NCBI GenBank assembly: GCA_964017235.1
Contig: OZ024929.1
Location: forward strand, 108,237,793-108,301,792
Direction of reading: 5' to 3'
Source: Sabellastarte sp. h YS-2021
Taxonomy: Eukaryota > Annelida > Polychaeta > Sabellida > Sabellidae
DNA: 64,000 nucleotides
Below, piece after piece: positions 1-10,613 of the stretch (position 1 is its first letter; the number at the start of each line of letters is the position of its first letter). The notes beneath the pieces are model-generated. The model was not told the origin of the DNA. It was given only the letters and a program-made list of their open reading frames with translations, and did no database searches. A program made the translations under genes and the position numbers.

Positions 1-880
1 AAAATGACCAAGAATGTTATGAATTTACCAGAAACAGCTTTATAAACCATTAAAGACACCATTCTATATGTGAAATGTATATGAGTACAGAAAGTTAACA
101 TAGAGATAAACAGAAATTCTTGTTAAGGTTTATGAGAGTAACCAGGCAATTAACAATGTTACCTGCGTCAATGGTTTTACATGAAAGAAATAGTAATGTC
201 AAAGAAAAAGTAAACACAGTTCTTGTTCATGTTTCTATCAAAGGTTATACACACTGGGGTATAGGTGATAGTGACTGAATTTAATGATACTTGTAAACCT
301 TGCAAATATGTAGGCACATATATAGAGGGAAAAGTTAAGGCAATAATCACTATGGAGGAAAGTGGGGAGAGAGACCCCAAAAAGACAGGTTGTGCAATCA
401 GTATCAGGGATAAGGTACACAACAAATTTCAAGTTTATTATATGTTTGAATGTCATTCTGTGCCTCTGTTGTATAGATGGACAAAATATAATATATTGAT
501 ATATAGAAAAGGGGCAGTATTAACTATTTATTACACATTTGTGTATTTTGATAATAGCATATACAAAAGCATTATTAATAAATAGTGACAACTTTAAGTT
601 AGAGTTCAGAAACAGAATTTCAAGATAGCAGCTATGTTGTTTTCAAAATGGCAACAATTTCAAAAGCAATCTTGCATGAGTGATGTCCTACTATCCTCTA
701 AAATTATTAACCACAAAACAGTAGACTCCCTGTAAGTTAAATGTACAAAACAAGCATTCTGATGCATGCAATTATCTCCCACCGTATAAATTAGATGTAC
801 TAAAGATAGTGGAACATAAATTTTCTTGTGAGATGGAGGCACATGTAGAAGTGACAACAAGCAAGAGGCACTTTAATGTT
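1..880. other. No recognisable gene
   Basis: AT-rich sequence with only short open frames that lack recognisable domains. Nothing here matches a protein family or repeat that I know. From about 780 it begins to resemble the tandem array that follows. Confidence 0.5.
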
Positions 881-2240
881 TGGTTGCAATACTTTTAAAG
901 ACAAAAGGCATTTACTCATTTTAGTAGCTATTACTCTGCCATCCAAAGAACTACAGTTCTGTAACTTTACTATGTAGACCAACCCAAAGTAGGTGAAGGA
1001 CATATTTAGAAGAAATTGCCTATCTGTAACACTTTTAGAGATAAAAGACATTTACTCATTTTAGTGGCTATTACTCTGCCATCCAAAGAGCTACAGTTCT
1101 GCAACTTCACTATGTGGTAGATCGCCCAAAAGTAGGTGAAGGACTTACTTAGAAGAAACTCTCTATGTCCAATACTTTTAAAGATAAAAGACATTTGCTC
1201 ATTTTAGTATCTGTTACTCAGCTATGCAAAGAGCTGCAGTTGTGCAACTTCACTATGTGGTAGATCACCCAATAGTAGGTGAACAACTTATTTAGAAGAA
1301 ATTGCCTATCTACAATACTTTTAGAGATAAAAGACATTTACTCATTTTAGCAGGTATACGACTCAGCTAAGAGCTCAGCAAAGAGCTATAGATGTGAAAC
1401 TTCACTATGTGGTAGATCACCCAAAAGGTGAATGAGTTATTCCGAAGAATTTGCCTTTTTGTAACACTTTTAGAGATAAAAGACATTTAATTATTTTATT
1501 AGCTATTACTCAGCTATGGAAAGAGCTACAGTTGTGCAACTTCACCATGAGGTAGATCAGTCAAAAGTAGGTGAATGACTTATTTAGAAGAAATCGCCTA
1601 TCTGCAATACTTTTAGAGATCAAAGATATTTACTCATTTTAGTAGCTTTGAGTGTGCTATGCAAAAAGCTATAGATATGCAACTTCACTATGTGGTAGAT
1701 CAGCTAAAAGTAGATGAATGACTTATTTAGAAGAAATTGCCTACCTATAATACTTTTAGAGATAAAAGACATTTACTTGTTTTAGTAGCTATTGCTCAGC
1801 TATCTACTCACTTAGCTATTGACCTAGATCTGCAAAAGCAACAAAAATATAAAGGACACAGGAAAGTAAGCTTATCAAAAACTAGATGAATAACAAATGA
1901 AAAGATTTGCCTAACTTTAATACTTGTGAAGGTATTGGACAATTATTTCCATCATAATTTTGCTACAAATAAGAAAATAGCTATTACTCACTTATGACAT
2001 GCAATGGAACCCCAAACGATATGCCATGTTATAGTTAAGGAAAAAGTAGCTGAACAAATTATTTTAGAAAAATACTGTAACTGCAGTAGCTTTTGAGTTA
2101 CAATGGATACACATAGCTAAGGACAAAGTAGCTGAACAACATATTTGACGAAAAACCTGTAACTGCAATAGTTTTTGAGTTATGATTCCTTTACTCAATG
2201 TAGCTAAGATTGCTATTACTCACTTATCTTCAGGCCTAAG
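881..2240. repeat. Tandem array, about 145-bp monomers
   Basis: The landmark GATAAAAGACATTTACTCAT recurs with small changes about every 143-147 bp near 1040, 1183, 1326, 1470, 1618 and 1760, with more diverged units to about 2240. Each unit also carries a GTAGCTATTACTC motif, a CACTATGTGGTAGATC motif and an AAAAGTAGGTGAA motif. The last is shared with the 155-bp and 134-bp arrays elsewhere in the window, so this is one branch of a monomer superfamily. Short minus-strand open frames in it are products of the repetition, not genes. Confidence 0.85.
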
Positions 2241-2329
2241 TCCATAAAACCCCCAAAAATTTCCGAGGGCGTGAAAATTCATTGGGACAATTAATTTACA
2301 AAAAATCTGTAGCTGTAGTAGTTTTGGAG

Positions 2330-2430
2330 AAATCTGCGTGACACACTAACGCACGCAGGCACACATGCATGCACACACAGGCATCATTTCATAATCTCCC
2401 TCCCGAGCTAAAGCCTGGCGGGAGATAAAA
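2330..2430 (+). repeat. Element end: CA-rich repeat plus hairpin
   Basis: The array is followed by a GTGACACAC/CACGCA-type oligonucleotide stretch and then a hairpin. Arms ATCTCCC (2394-2400) and GGGAGAT (2420-2426) enclose a GC-rich centre. The same arrangement occurs at 18217-18292, so this is taken as one end of a hairpin-capped element whose other end was not found. Confidence 0.6.
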
Positions 2431-2544
2431 ACCCGGGTTATTAGATTTGAATGGAGGGGCGGGGGTATGTTAAGAAACCTGTGAATTAAAAAATTTGACA
2501 AGTATATTTATGAGCAATATATTCATAATCTATTAAGTTAACCT

Positions 2545-2885
2545 TAGCAAATTTGCAAATTTAATAAGTAAATTAAATTTTTATAAGTTAATAGCCTATC
2601 CAATGGACAATAGCTTATCCGGTCGGCGCAGACCGGCCCGCCAAACGTCAGAAAAAGACGTCCTGTGTTTCCACCGGCAGGTCAGTCCGTAGTACTAGTG
2701 CACTCGCCAGATGGCGTGTCATACTTCCTTCCTGTCTAGACAGCATGACGTCATAGCATCTTTTTCGTTGTCTAAACCAATTAGACCCCTAGTAAGTTGA
2801 AAGCGGGGTCGGTGGGAGGGTCTTGTGTGTCCATTGGATAGGGTATTAACTTATAAAAATTTAATTTACTTATTAAATTTGCAAT
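2545..2885. mobile_element. Short DIRS-derived inverted-repeat element (fossil)
   Basis: About 180 bp from 2597 matches, in inverted orientation, the right terminal region of the DIRS element at 8620-8816. The segment is bracketed by inverted arms: the AT-rich stretch at about 2555-2605 reappears as its reverse complement at about 2838-2887. It has no coding part and looks like a terminal-repeat derivative lying directly against DIRS copy 1. Whether it is a separate insertion or a by-product of the neighbour is unclear. Confidence 0.6.
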
Positions 2886-3258
2886 TTTATTGCGTTTATA
2901 CATCCTATCCAATGGACAATAGCTGAATAACTACCGCTTGGATGGCGGGTAAGTTACTAGGGACTTAGATGAACTCAGAAATAACTAACAAAACTCTTCA
3001 AGCCTGGGTAGACCTTATGGTCAGGAAACCCTTAAGGCTATAGTCGGTCAACACAGGCCGGATAACCGGTCCAAACCGACTCCCCCCCCCCCCCGTTTTT
3101 TAAACAGACCTGCTCTGAGGTAGGGGAAGAGAGGGCTGAGTTCAGTCCCCTGAAGGAAAATAAACCTCCCGAAGGAAGCACGTCTGATTTTTTTTTTTTG
3201 ATGCTTCTTAACTGTATATACACTATTTACATATCTACAAATCTCCTCTGGGTCCCGT

Positions 3259-4240
3259 TTATTGGTGAATCTGCTGAGCAGCCACTACAGGACCCAAATG
3301 GAAGAGCTCTGAGTCAGCCCAGGCCACATCCTTCAGATAAAATTGTGTGAAGGTATTATGAGACTTCCAGTGGCAGGCTGCTAAGATCTGATCTAAGGAA
3401 ACTCCCGACTGGAAGGCCTTAGAGGCAGCAAAGGCCCTAACATCATGGGCTTTAACTTGATGTAGGGTGTGTGCTTGATGATCAGAGAGCTCATAGCATA
3501 GGATCACAGTCTGTTTGATCCAAGAGGAGATAGTGGCAGGGGAGATGTCTTGTCAAAACCTTTCTTGAAGGAGACAAAAACCAATTCCTTATTCTGCCTT
3601 AGGTCTGAGGTCCTGTCCAAATAGTAGTGCAAGGCTCTGACTGGACATAGGGATCTGTCAGACCGGAGGGACTTATCCAGAGTAGGAGCCAGGGATGGTA
3701 TGACCACTGGGGCTACACTTCCTGGACCCTCTTTGGCCAGCTGGTTCTTGGAAAGAAAGCTGGGGGATGGATACAGAGACACCTCAGACCAATCAGTTTG
3801 GTGTCTGATGTTTTTGTGTTGCCATGCATGGATCTCACTCCTCCTTTTGCCGGAGCCCAGTGCCAATAGAAAAGTGGTTTTGAAGGTCAAATGCTTCAAA
3901 GATGCCTCCCTAAGGGGTTCGAATGGAGCCTTTGTCAGCTGGTGTAATACCAGAGAGAGGTTCCAGGAGGGTATTCCCCTGCGATCTTTGGGCCTATCTC
4001 TATGGAAAATTTCCAAGAGACGAGTGAGATTATCGTCTTTGCTGATATTGACTCTTGCATTACCTAGTTTATCAGCAATGGCAGACCTGTAACCATCAAT
4101 GGTGCTGGGTTGTAACTTCTTGTCCTCAAAGAGGTACAGTAGGAAGTCAGCAACCGACTTTATAGGTGGTGACCTGAAGTCCACCTGATGAGTGATGCAC
4201 CACTTTGTAAAAATGGTCCACTTTGCCTCATAGACTGATC
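3259..4240 (-). other. DIRS copy 1, tyrosine recombinase region
   Basis: The region starts with a core-binding-like segment (YEAKWTIFTKWC, then TIDGYRSAIADKL). It continues with a catalytic-domain segment containing the first arginine motif (LALGSGKRRSEIHAW), and ends with a HDVRAFAAS box and ACHWKSHNTFTQFYLKD, the usual C-terminal DIRS recombinase block with the HxxR and terminal tyrosine. The enzyme integrates a circular DNA intermediate. Its reading frame partly overlaps the RNase H frame, a known DIRS habit. Confidence 0.85.
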
Positions 4241-4734
4241 TGGTTGATTTTCTTTGAGGAGCCTCAATTCTTGACGCCACTGCCTCAGAGAAGCCCTGTT
4301 CCTTGATTTTTGTGGCTCTAGGAGCCAGGCATGGAGATTTAGATTTGTCAGATTTCTGTGAGGGATCTGATTGAAGGGCTGTGTCAACAGGTTGGTCATG
4401 TTGGGCAGGCTGAGAGGGACTTGACTTGACATGGTCACCAAATCCCAGAACCAAGGCATGTTGGGCCACCCCGGTGCAATCCGAATGAGTCTCCTGCACG
4501 GGGAACCCTGCAATTTCTCCACTACTTTGCCCAATATGGCAGTCGGTGGGAAGGCATATGCATCCAGATCTTCCCAAGTGAGAGTGAGGGCATCCACTGC
4601 TACAGCTAGGGAGTCCGGTACTGGAGACACAAATTGAGGTAACTTGTGGTTGAACCTCGTGGCAAATAGATCTATCTGAGGACGGTGCCATTTTCTGCAC
4701 AGCCTTTGAAAGACTTCCGGAAGGAGAGACCATT

Positions 4735-5105
4735 CGGTCTGGATGGTTTGACCCAGCCTGGATAACTTGTCCGCTATCACATTTAGATGGCCTGGGATGT
4801 GTCGGGCTTTTAGCGTTACCTGGTGGTTGGTACACCAGGTCAAGATTCTCCATAGAAGGGCACAAAGTGGGCCTGACCTCATACCTCCCTCCTTGTTTAT
4901 GTAGGCTACTACTGTTGTATTGTCCGTGGCCACTAGGACAATTTTGGCCGTACAGAGATCTTGGAACTCTTTTAGGGCTAGAAAGACTGCCTTTAGCTCC
5001 AGATAGTTTATGTGCAGTTTGCTTTCGGGTACTGACCAGGAACCTCTTATGGTATGTTGGCCAAGGTGAGCAATCCACCCTTCTTCTGACGCGTCTGTAA
5101 AGATT
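4735..5105 (-). other. DIRS copy 1, RNase H domain
   Basis: The RNase H fold signature is present: IFTDAS with the first acidic residue, YLELKAVFLAL with the catalytic glutamate, ATDNTT with the next aspartate, and HIPGHLNVIADKLSR with the last. It degrades the RNA strand of the RNA-DNA hybrid. The sequence after it (IDLFATRFNHKLPQF) is a linker typical of DIRS and related elements, between RNase H and recombinase. Confidence 0.88.
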
Positions 5106-5519
5106 TGCAGTGCGTGTTTTAACGGATGCAGTGGTTGACCTTGCAGTACATTGCGTTCGTCCAACCACCACTCCAAATGAGGGTGAAGGGATCTGGGTAC
5201 CGGAATGACCTTCTCCAGTGCTTCCGGCACTCTCCAGTTGTTTTTGAGATGCCACTGTATGGGTCTCATGTGAAGCCGGCCGAGATAAACCTGCTTTTCT
5301 GTGGCTGTTAGCAGACCAATCAGGGACAAGAACTGCCGGACCGGACAGGCCGGTCGAGACAGGATTTCTGAGATTTTCTCTTGGAGGATCTGCCACCGGT
5401 CCGGTGTAGGCCGGACCTGACCGGCCTTCAGGTCAAACTGGTAACCTACAAAATTGAAGATTTGTTTGGGCTCCAGTTCCGATTTTTCCAAGTTTACTAG
5501 CCAGCCTAACCTCTGGCAT

Positions 5520-6030
5520 CTGTACCAGCTCTTGAGTGTGTTGGAGACAGAATTGATGGGATCCGGCTCTCACCAACCAGTCGTCTAGGTACTGGTGGAT
5601 CCTTATACCCTTGTGTATAGCCATCAGTTTGACCTCCTTTGCTACTACAGTGAACTCCAGTGGTGTTGTCGAAAGTCCGAATGGTAGGGCTTTGAATTGG
5701 TATGTTTGTCCTTGAACATGAAATCTCAGATATTTCCTGGACTGTTCCTGTATTGGGATGTGGAAGTATGCATCCTTGAAGTCTATGAAGGTGATCCACT
5801 CCCCTTGTTGGAGTGATGTCCTGATGGTTTCCGGAGTCTCCATCTTGAATTTCTCCGCCTTGAGGAAGAAATTTAGATTGCTCAGATCCAAGATAGGTCT
5901 CCACCGATTGTTTGGTTTTGGGACTAGAAACAAGCTGTTGAAAAAGCTCAGAGATGTTTGGTTTCTTACTATCTCGACTGCATTTTTGTCTATAAACTGA
6001 TGTAATGCCTCCAGTAAGTAGCTGTACCTC
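5520..6030 (-). other. DIRS copy 1, reverse transcriptase domain
   Basis: Conserved reverse transcriptase motifs are visible in order: VPKPNNRWRPILDLSNLN, then FIDFKDAYFHIPI with the first catalytic aspartate, then FKALPFGLS, then the YLDD catalytic motif in HQYLDDWLV. This arrangement is typical of DIRS and Ty3-type polymerases. It copies the element RNA into DNA. RNase H follows directly and a tyrosine recombinase lies downstream in place of an integrase, which places it in DIRS. Confidence 0.9.
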
Positions 6031-6459
6031 TGGGGATTGACATAGCAGCTTATGACAGTCGGAAACCTTACTAGCTTTGGTTGGATCCGAAAGGGGAGGG
6101 TGTAGCCCTCTTTGAGGATTTGAACTATCTTTGGACCGGCGCCCAGATCTAGCCAAGTTTTCCAAAAACTCTGAAGTCTGGCCCCTACAGATAGATTGGG
6201 GGCAACATTTGGTACATTTGAAACAGGATTGACACAAGACAATTGAGTGACACAAGAAACACTTTTCACAGATTTTAATTTGCATTCTTTGTACTGACAA
6301 TTTACTGGCCCGGGATTTAAATCTTTCTTTTGTGATTGCCCGGGCGCAGTAGTGACAAGAGGAACAACAGGAAGCTTTACATTTAAAGTGTCTTTTGTCT
6401 GTGTGAAAATGTTGCTCCGGGCCAGCAGTCGTGTGTGGAGCTTGGTTATACAGTAACTG

Positions 6460-8616
6460 TCATTTATATGACTGCTGGCCCTTGGCAGGTCGGGATGAGA
6501 ATGAGGCAGAACGACCCTTTCCTTTCCTGTACTGTCTCTTCCCGATGGTTTTCCATGCAGGTTTGTCCGGTCGTGTGTCTTTGTTGCCTGACTTCTTCTC
6601 CGGACGTTCATACGGGTGGCACCGACCCTTGCTGTGACCAGAAGTAGAGTGACCTTTCGATTCAAACTGAGCTATGTCTTCCTTTGGTCGTTTGATGGTG
6701 GCATCCGGGAAAAGGGTTGGAAGGTGAAGAGGAGCCGTTCGCAATGCTGTGAGAGTGTCCTGTTTAATTCCTGTTCTGAGATGACTGAGATATGCATCAC
6801 GGCAGACAAGGGTAAGATTTCCCATTGTGATGAAGACAAAGTCGGATAGGTGCTCCATCGACTTGGCAGCCGCCTGTGAAACGCTTGCATTAAAATCAAG
6901 CAAACAGTGAAGCTCATCAACAGCAGGTGAAACCTTTGCCGACCCTTTTCCTTTATTCTCTGTGTTCAGTACTTTGAGTTGTTCCTTCATATTTTGCTGA
7001 ACTCGTACAAGGCAGCGATTAAAACTAGCAGTCTGGTTACATATGACTGAGGCCTCTCGGGCCAACCTTTCCCATCTGCGTAAAGTCTCTTGAGAGATTC
7101 TACGGGAAGCAGGAGGGGTGGATCCCAGGCCCGTATATCTGGCTATGCAACTGTAACTACTGTTTAGCTTAACCGCGTCGGTGTGCCATGTGGAGACTTT
7201 TGAAGGATCAGGTTTCTGGTCGGTGTGGAGCCCATACCACTTTGATTGAGAACGTGGTGGTCGGAGGAAAACGTCCTTGGCCAGTCCACCAGCCTCCGAC
7301 CCCCTGGAAGGGTAACCTTCAGCTATGGTTAGGTTGAGCTTCCCAAGCTTTTTACAGAGCCACTCCTCTGTAGGCATTCTGACAGATACCTTGCCCGGAG
7401 TAACAGTCTTTGGTCCGGCGAAAGGGTTGTCATCTGATGTGGCAGTTGTATTGTCGACCACAGGGATATTTGACCAACCCATATAAGAGCGGATACCTTG
7501 CATAGTGTCCCGATAGTTTGCTCTTGAGAGACTGGTTGGTCCTGGTCAGCTACAGAATGTTCCTCAGACCATTCTCCCTCTTCGGCATATAAGTCCAGGG
7601 GGGCCTGTCCGACAGTTCACTACCATTATTGGAGGAGAGGCTTGAAAAGCTGTCCTGTCTGGATCTATGTAAAGCCGGGGAGCCTGAGTCTGCTGTATCA
7701 GAGGGCATAGGTCAGTCGGTAGTTGGTGGTCGGTGAGTGCCATGCTGAGTTAGAGATGTCGGGTCGGTACCAATATCCCCAGCCGGGGTAGGTCGGTTGG
7801 TCTTGGTTGAGGAAGTAGGTCGGCTGGTTCTAGTTTGACTGGCCGGCTGATGCTTACTAGCAGAGGAGCCCGTACCAGGAAACTTGCTGCATGAAGACTG
7901 CAGCAGATGATGAAGGTCGAATGAATGGATCAGATACCTGTTCTACAGAATGGTGAATGGGTCGGAGTGACTTTAACATTTGCAGAAAACTGTGGTTCGA
8001 AGTTCTTAGACAAAAGCAAGGCTTCTAGCCGGTTGAAACGCTCCACCCATTTTGAATCTAAGTCTGCTATCTTGTCATCAGCAGGCTTTGAGATAGTAGC
8101 AGTAGGAGATTTATCTTTCTTACCGACCTTTCTAGAGTCCTTCTTAACTTTCTTATCAGGCGGAGGGGCCTCCACAGTAGGTTTGGAAGTACTTGGTTTC
8201 TCTACAGGCCCAATAACAGACACACTAGATGGGTCAACTAAATCCTCACTGTCTTTTGTAGGAGTTGCTTCCAGTTTCTTCGCCTCCCTTTTTTCTTTTT
8301 TAATTCTATACGAGGGAGTGGCTAGTTGAAGGCGTTGTTCTTCAGAGAAGGCATTACAGATTTTGCAATCAGAAGTCTGGGATTTTTTTACACAATCTTC
8401 CGTCCCCTTACCCCTCTCGCGACATCTTGCACAAAATGCATGAGAGTCAAAATTCGCCATAGCTGAATATAGATGTCCACAACCGCCTCTGCGTTGGCCA
8501 GGAGACAACATGATAGTCCTGGTATACGATGAACACAAATAATGATGAAGAAAAAACAAAATGGTAGCAGGAAAACTCAGAAAACTTCTTTGAATAAAAT
8601 TCCTTTGCACTAGCAC
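6460..8616 (-). other. DIRS copy 1, gag-like region
   Basis: The upstream part encodes a short Cys/His-rich segment (HAFCARCRERG, then DCKICNAFS) followed by a Lys/Glu-rich stretch, as seen at the N-terminus of many animal DIRS gag proteins. The downstream part contains a helical segment (LLDFNASVSQAAAKSMEHL, then YLSHLRTGIKQDTL) and a basic Gly/Ser/Lys-rich tail, fitting a nucleic-acid-binding capsid-type protein. The same segments recur in DIRS copy 2 at 35.5-37 kb, which supports the call. Confidence 0.65.
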
Positions 8617-8619
8617 GCA

Positions 8620-8816
8620 CCAAACGAAAAAGATGCTATGATTTAATGCTGTCTAGACAGGAAGGAAGTACGACACGCCATCTGGCGAGTGCACTAGTAC
8701 TACGGACCGACCTGCCGGTGGAAACACAGGACGTCTTTTTCTGACGTTTGGCGGGCCGGTCTGCGCCGACCGGATAAGCTATTGTCCATTGGATAGGATG
8801 TATTAACGCAATAAAA
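8620..8816 (-). repeat. DIRS copy 1 right terminal region
   Basis: The outer part is the inverted terminal repeat. The ~190-bp stretch as a whole also matches the short derivative at 2597-2790 and, more loosely, the start of DIRS copy 2 at 35236-35430. Shared landmarks are the ATCCTATCCAATG box, a TGTCTAGACAGGA palindromic stretch and CTTTTTCGTT. Confidence 0.8.
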
Positions 8817-9410
8817 ATCTAACTTACAAATGAGCCTTAAAAATTATGTTAGCTTCAAACAAAGTCCCTTGTACTCTTTTTTTTTTTTTCATGTGTGGAA
8901 ACATCTTACTGTAAAGTATTTTCTTATTCTAATAAATTTTTTTTTATCCTGAAAAAATATTTCACCAACTTCCCTTTTTACAGAGATCTACATGATCTAT
9001 TCAGCTCACATAATTGTAGTCTGTTAAATGCTGTAAAATTTTGAATTCAATGTATAATTTGTAAATATTTAATTTTTTTAATGTACAAAATTTGTCAAAA
9101 AATATTCATGGTAAATTACTGAAGTGTTACACTAAATACCACAGGAAATGCAGTGACGTCTCAGTTATGTCTGATCTATCCACTTGATTGATAGCCACGG
9201 TTTTTATTCTCTATTTACAAGAAGTATGTAGTGTATGAAATGGTGACAGTCAAATTTGACTTAGGTCGGTCTTAGTTTATTGTATTAAAAAATCTTCTAA
9301 AAATATGTGGAAATCTTGAGTTTTAGTTGTAACCAATAGAAAGTTCCAATCAAATAAACATGACAGATGATGTTAACAAATGTTACAAAAATAAAATGTT
9401 AATATCTGTA
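8817..9410. other. No recognisable gene
   Basis: AT-rich spacer between DIRS copy 1 and element A with homopolymer runs. No coding region or known repeat was recognised. Confidence 0.5.
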
Positions 9411-9423
9411 AAAACAAGAGGAG

Positions 9424-9455
9424 AGTGCCCGTGAACGGGCACTGTGTCAGCTGAC
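9424..9455 (+). repeat. Element A 5' hairpin and palindrome
   Basis: AGTGCCCGTGAACGGGCACT (9424-9443) is a perfect hairpin with 9-bp arms and a GA centre. Two bases later follows the perfect palindrome GTCAGCTGAC (9446-9455). That palindrome also lies at the far end of the element (13582-13591). Confidence 0.85.
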
Positions 9456-9679
9456 TGAGTGTTTTTGATTTGTGAAGGTAATAATGAGAGGAAAGCATAA
9501 TTATCAGGGAAAGTGCTGTACAGAAGTACAGTAAATGGTAATTGAACAGCATGTTCAAAGAAATTCTGAACCTGACAGAAGAACAGGACCAAAAAGTTGT
9601 GCCCTGCAAATGGTTTTATGAAGGAAAGTAACAAGGTAACTGTTTAAGTGTAAAGAGTAGGTTAAAACATATTTAAAGA

Positions 9680-10270
9680 AATACTGCGAATGCAGTATCC
9701 TCGTACGACCTTGAAGGGGTCCAAGGTCAAATCTGACCACACAAAAATATTCCCAGCCCATGATTTCCTATAGGTTGATTTACCATCCCAAACCTCTAGG
9801 ACCAATAATAAGTGAGTTATAAGCACTTTTAAGTTTGGCTGTCCTTATTTGACCTTGAAGGAGGGGTCCAAAGGTCAAATCTGACCACACCAAAAGATTC
9901 CCAGCCCATGATTTCCTATAGGATGGTTTACCATCCCAAATTTCTAGAACCAATAATAAGCGAGTTATAGGCACTTTTAAGTTTCGCTATATTTGTTTGA
10001 CCTTGAAGAAGGGGTTCAAGGTCAAATCGGACAACATCAACAGATTCCCAGCCCATGATTTCCTATATGTCTGTTTACCATCCCAAACCTCTAGGACCAA
10101 TAATAAGCGAATTATAAGCACTTTTAAGTTTGGCTATCCTCGTTTGACCTTGAAGGAGGGGTCAAAGGTCAAATCTGACCACACCAAAAGATTCCCAGCC
10201 CATGATTTCCTACAGGTTGGTTTACCATCCCAAACCTCTAGGACCAATAATAAGGGAGATATAAGCTCTT
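9680..10270 (+). repeat. 148-bp tandem array (four units)
   Basis: TCCCAGCCCATGATTTCCTA recurs at about 9750, 9899, 10046 and 10194, a period of 147-148 bp. Units contain AAGGTCAAAT and CCTCTAGGACCAATAATAAG. The same array is in element B (22530-23080) and, inverted, at 60930-61735. Confidence 0.9.
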
Positions 10271-10289
10271 TTCATGACTGACAAAGAAA

Positions 10290-10613
10290 CACCAGTGGCG
10301 GCCATCTTGTTTTTCAAAATGAGCCCAAAAATATTCCCAGTCAAGATTTTATAATGAGGAACATATCCTGCGAATTTGAGATCTCTACTTATAATACCCT
10401 TTGCTCTAGAGGGCCAACAAAAGTCCTTTTTAAAGTCGAATAAACGTCCCTGGCGGTCATCTTGCTTTTCAAACTGAGGCCAAAAATATTCCCAGACAAC
10501 ATTTTATGGTTATTAATATATTCTGCAAACTTGAGAAGGCTAGCTATAATATTTTTTTTCATTAGAGCAGTAATGGTTAAATCTCTCTACACACTGCGGC
10601 TATCCAGTGGATA
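10290..10613 (+). repeat. Junction module with YY1-like motif and internal hairpin
   Basis: Two GGCGGCCATCTTG-like or similar motifs lie near 10297 and 10450, each followed by TTTTCAAA and CCAAAAATATTCCCAG. At 10601 the sequence TATCCAGTGGATA forms a short hairpin. The inverted module, with its hairpin at the outside edge, occurs at 60637-60840 and 63711-63805, so this looks like a former element end now lying inside element A. Confidence 0.65.

Larger units (their letters stand above)
2886..8816 (-). mobile_element. DIRS-like tyrosine-recombinase retrotransposon, copy 1 (fossil)
   Basis: This 5.9-kb element lies on the minus strand. Reading 5' to 3' it has a gag-like region, reverse transcriptase, RNase H and a tyrosine recombinase, which is the DIRS order. 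It has no LTRs. Instead, roughly the outer 40 bp at each end (2886-2926 and 8778-8816, containing ATCCTATCCAATGGACAATAG) are inverted copies of each other, as expected for DIRS inverted termini. The reading frames overlap, which the family is known to do. No Dam-type methylase domain was recognised. It is the best preserved of three DIRS copies in the window and looks nearly whole, with only a few breaks, so it is probably fairly young. Confidence 0.85.

Noticed and set aside
265-585. A 106-residue open frame on the plus strand
   Set aside because: No domain, no clear splice context and strong AT bias; indistinguishable from chance.
3700-6850. Plus-strand open frames across the DIRS region
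   Set aside because: They lie opposite the DIRS coding parts and show no domains of their own.
9780-10281. Short open frames with repeated peptides in the 148-bp arrays (also at 61232-61540)
   Set aside because: They follow the DNA repeat and are open only because the repeat lacks stops in one frame.
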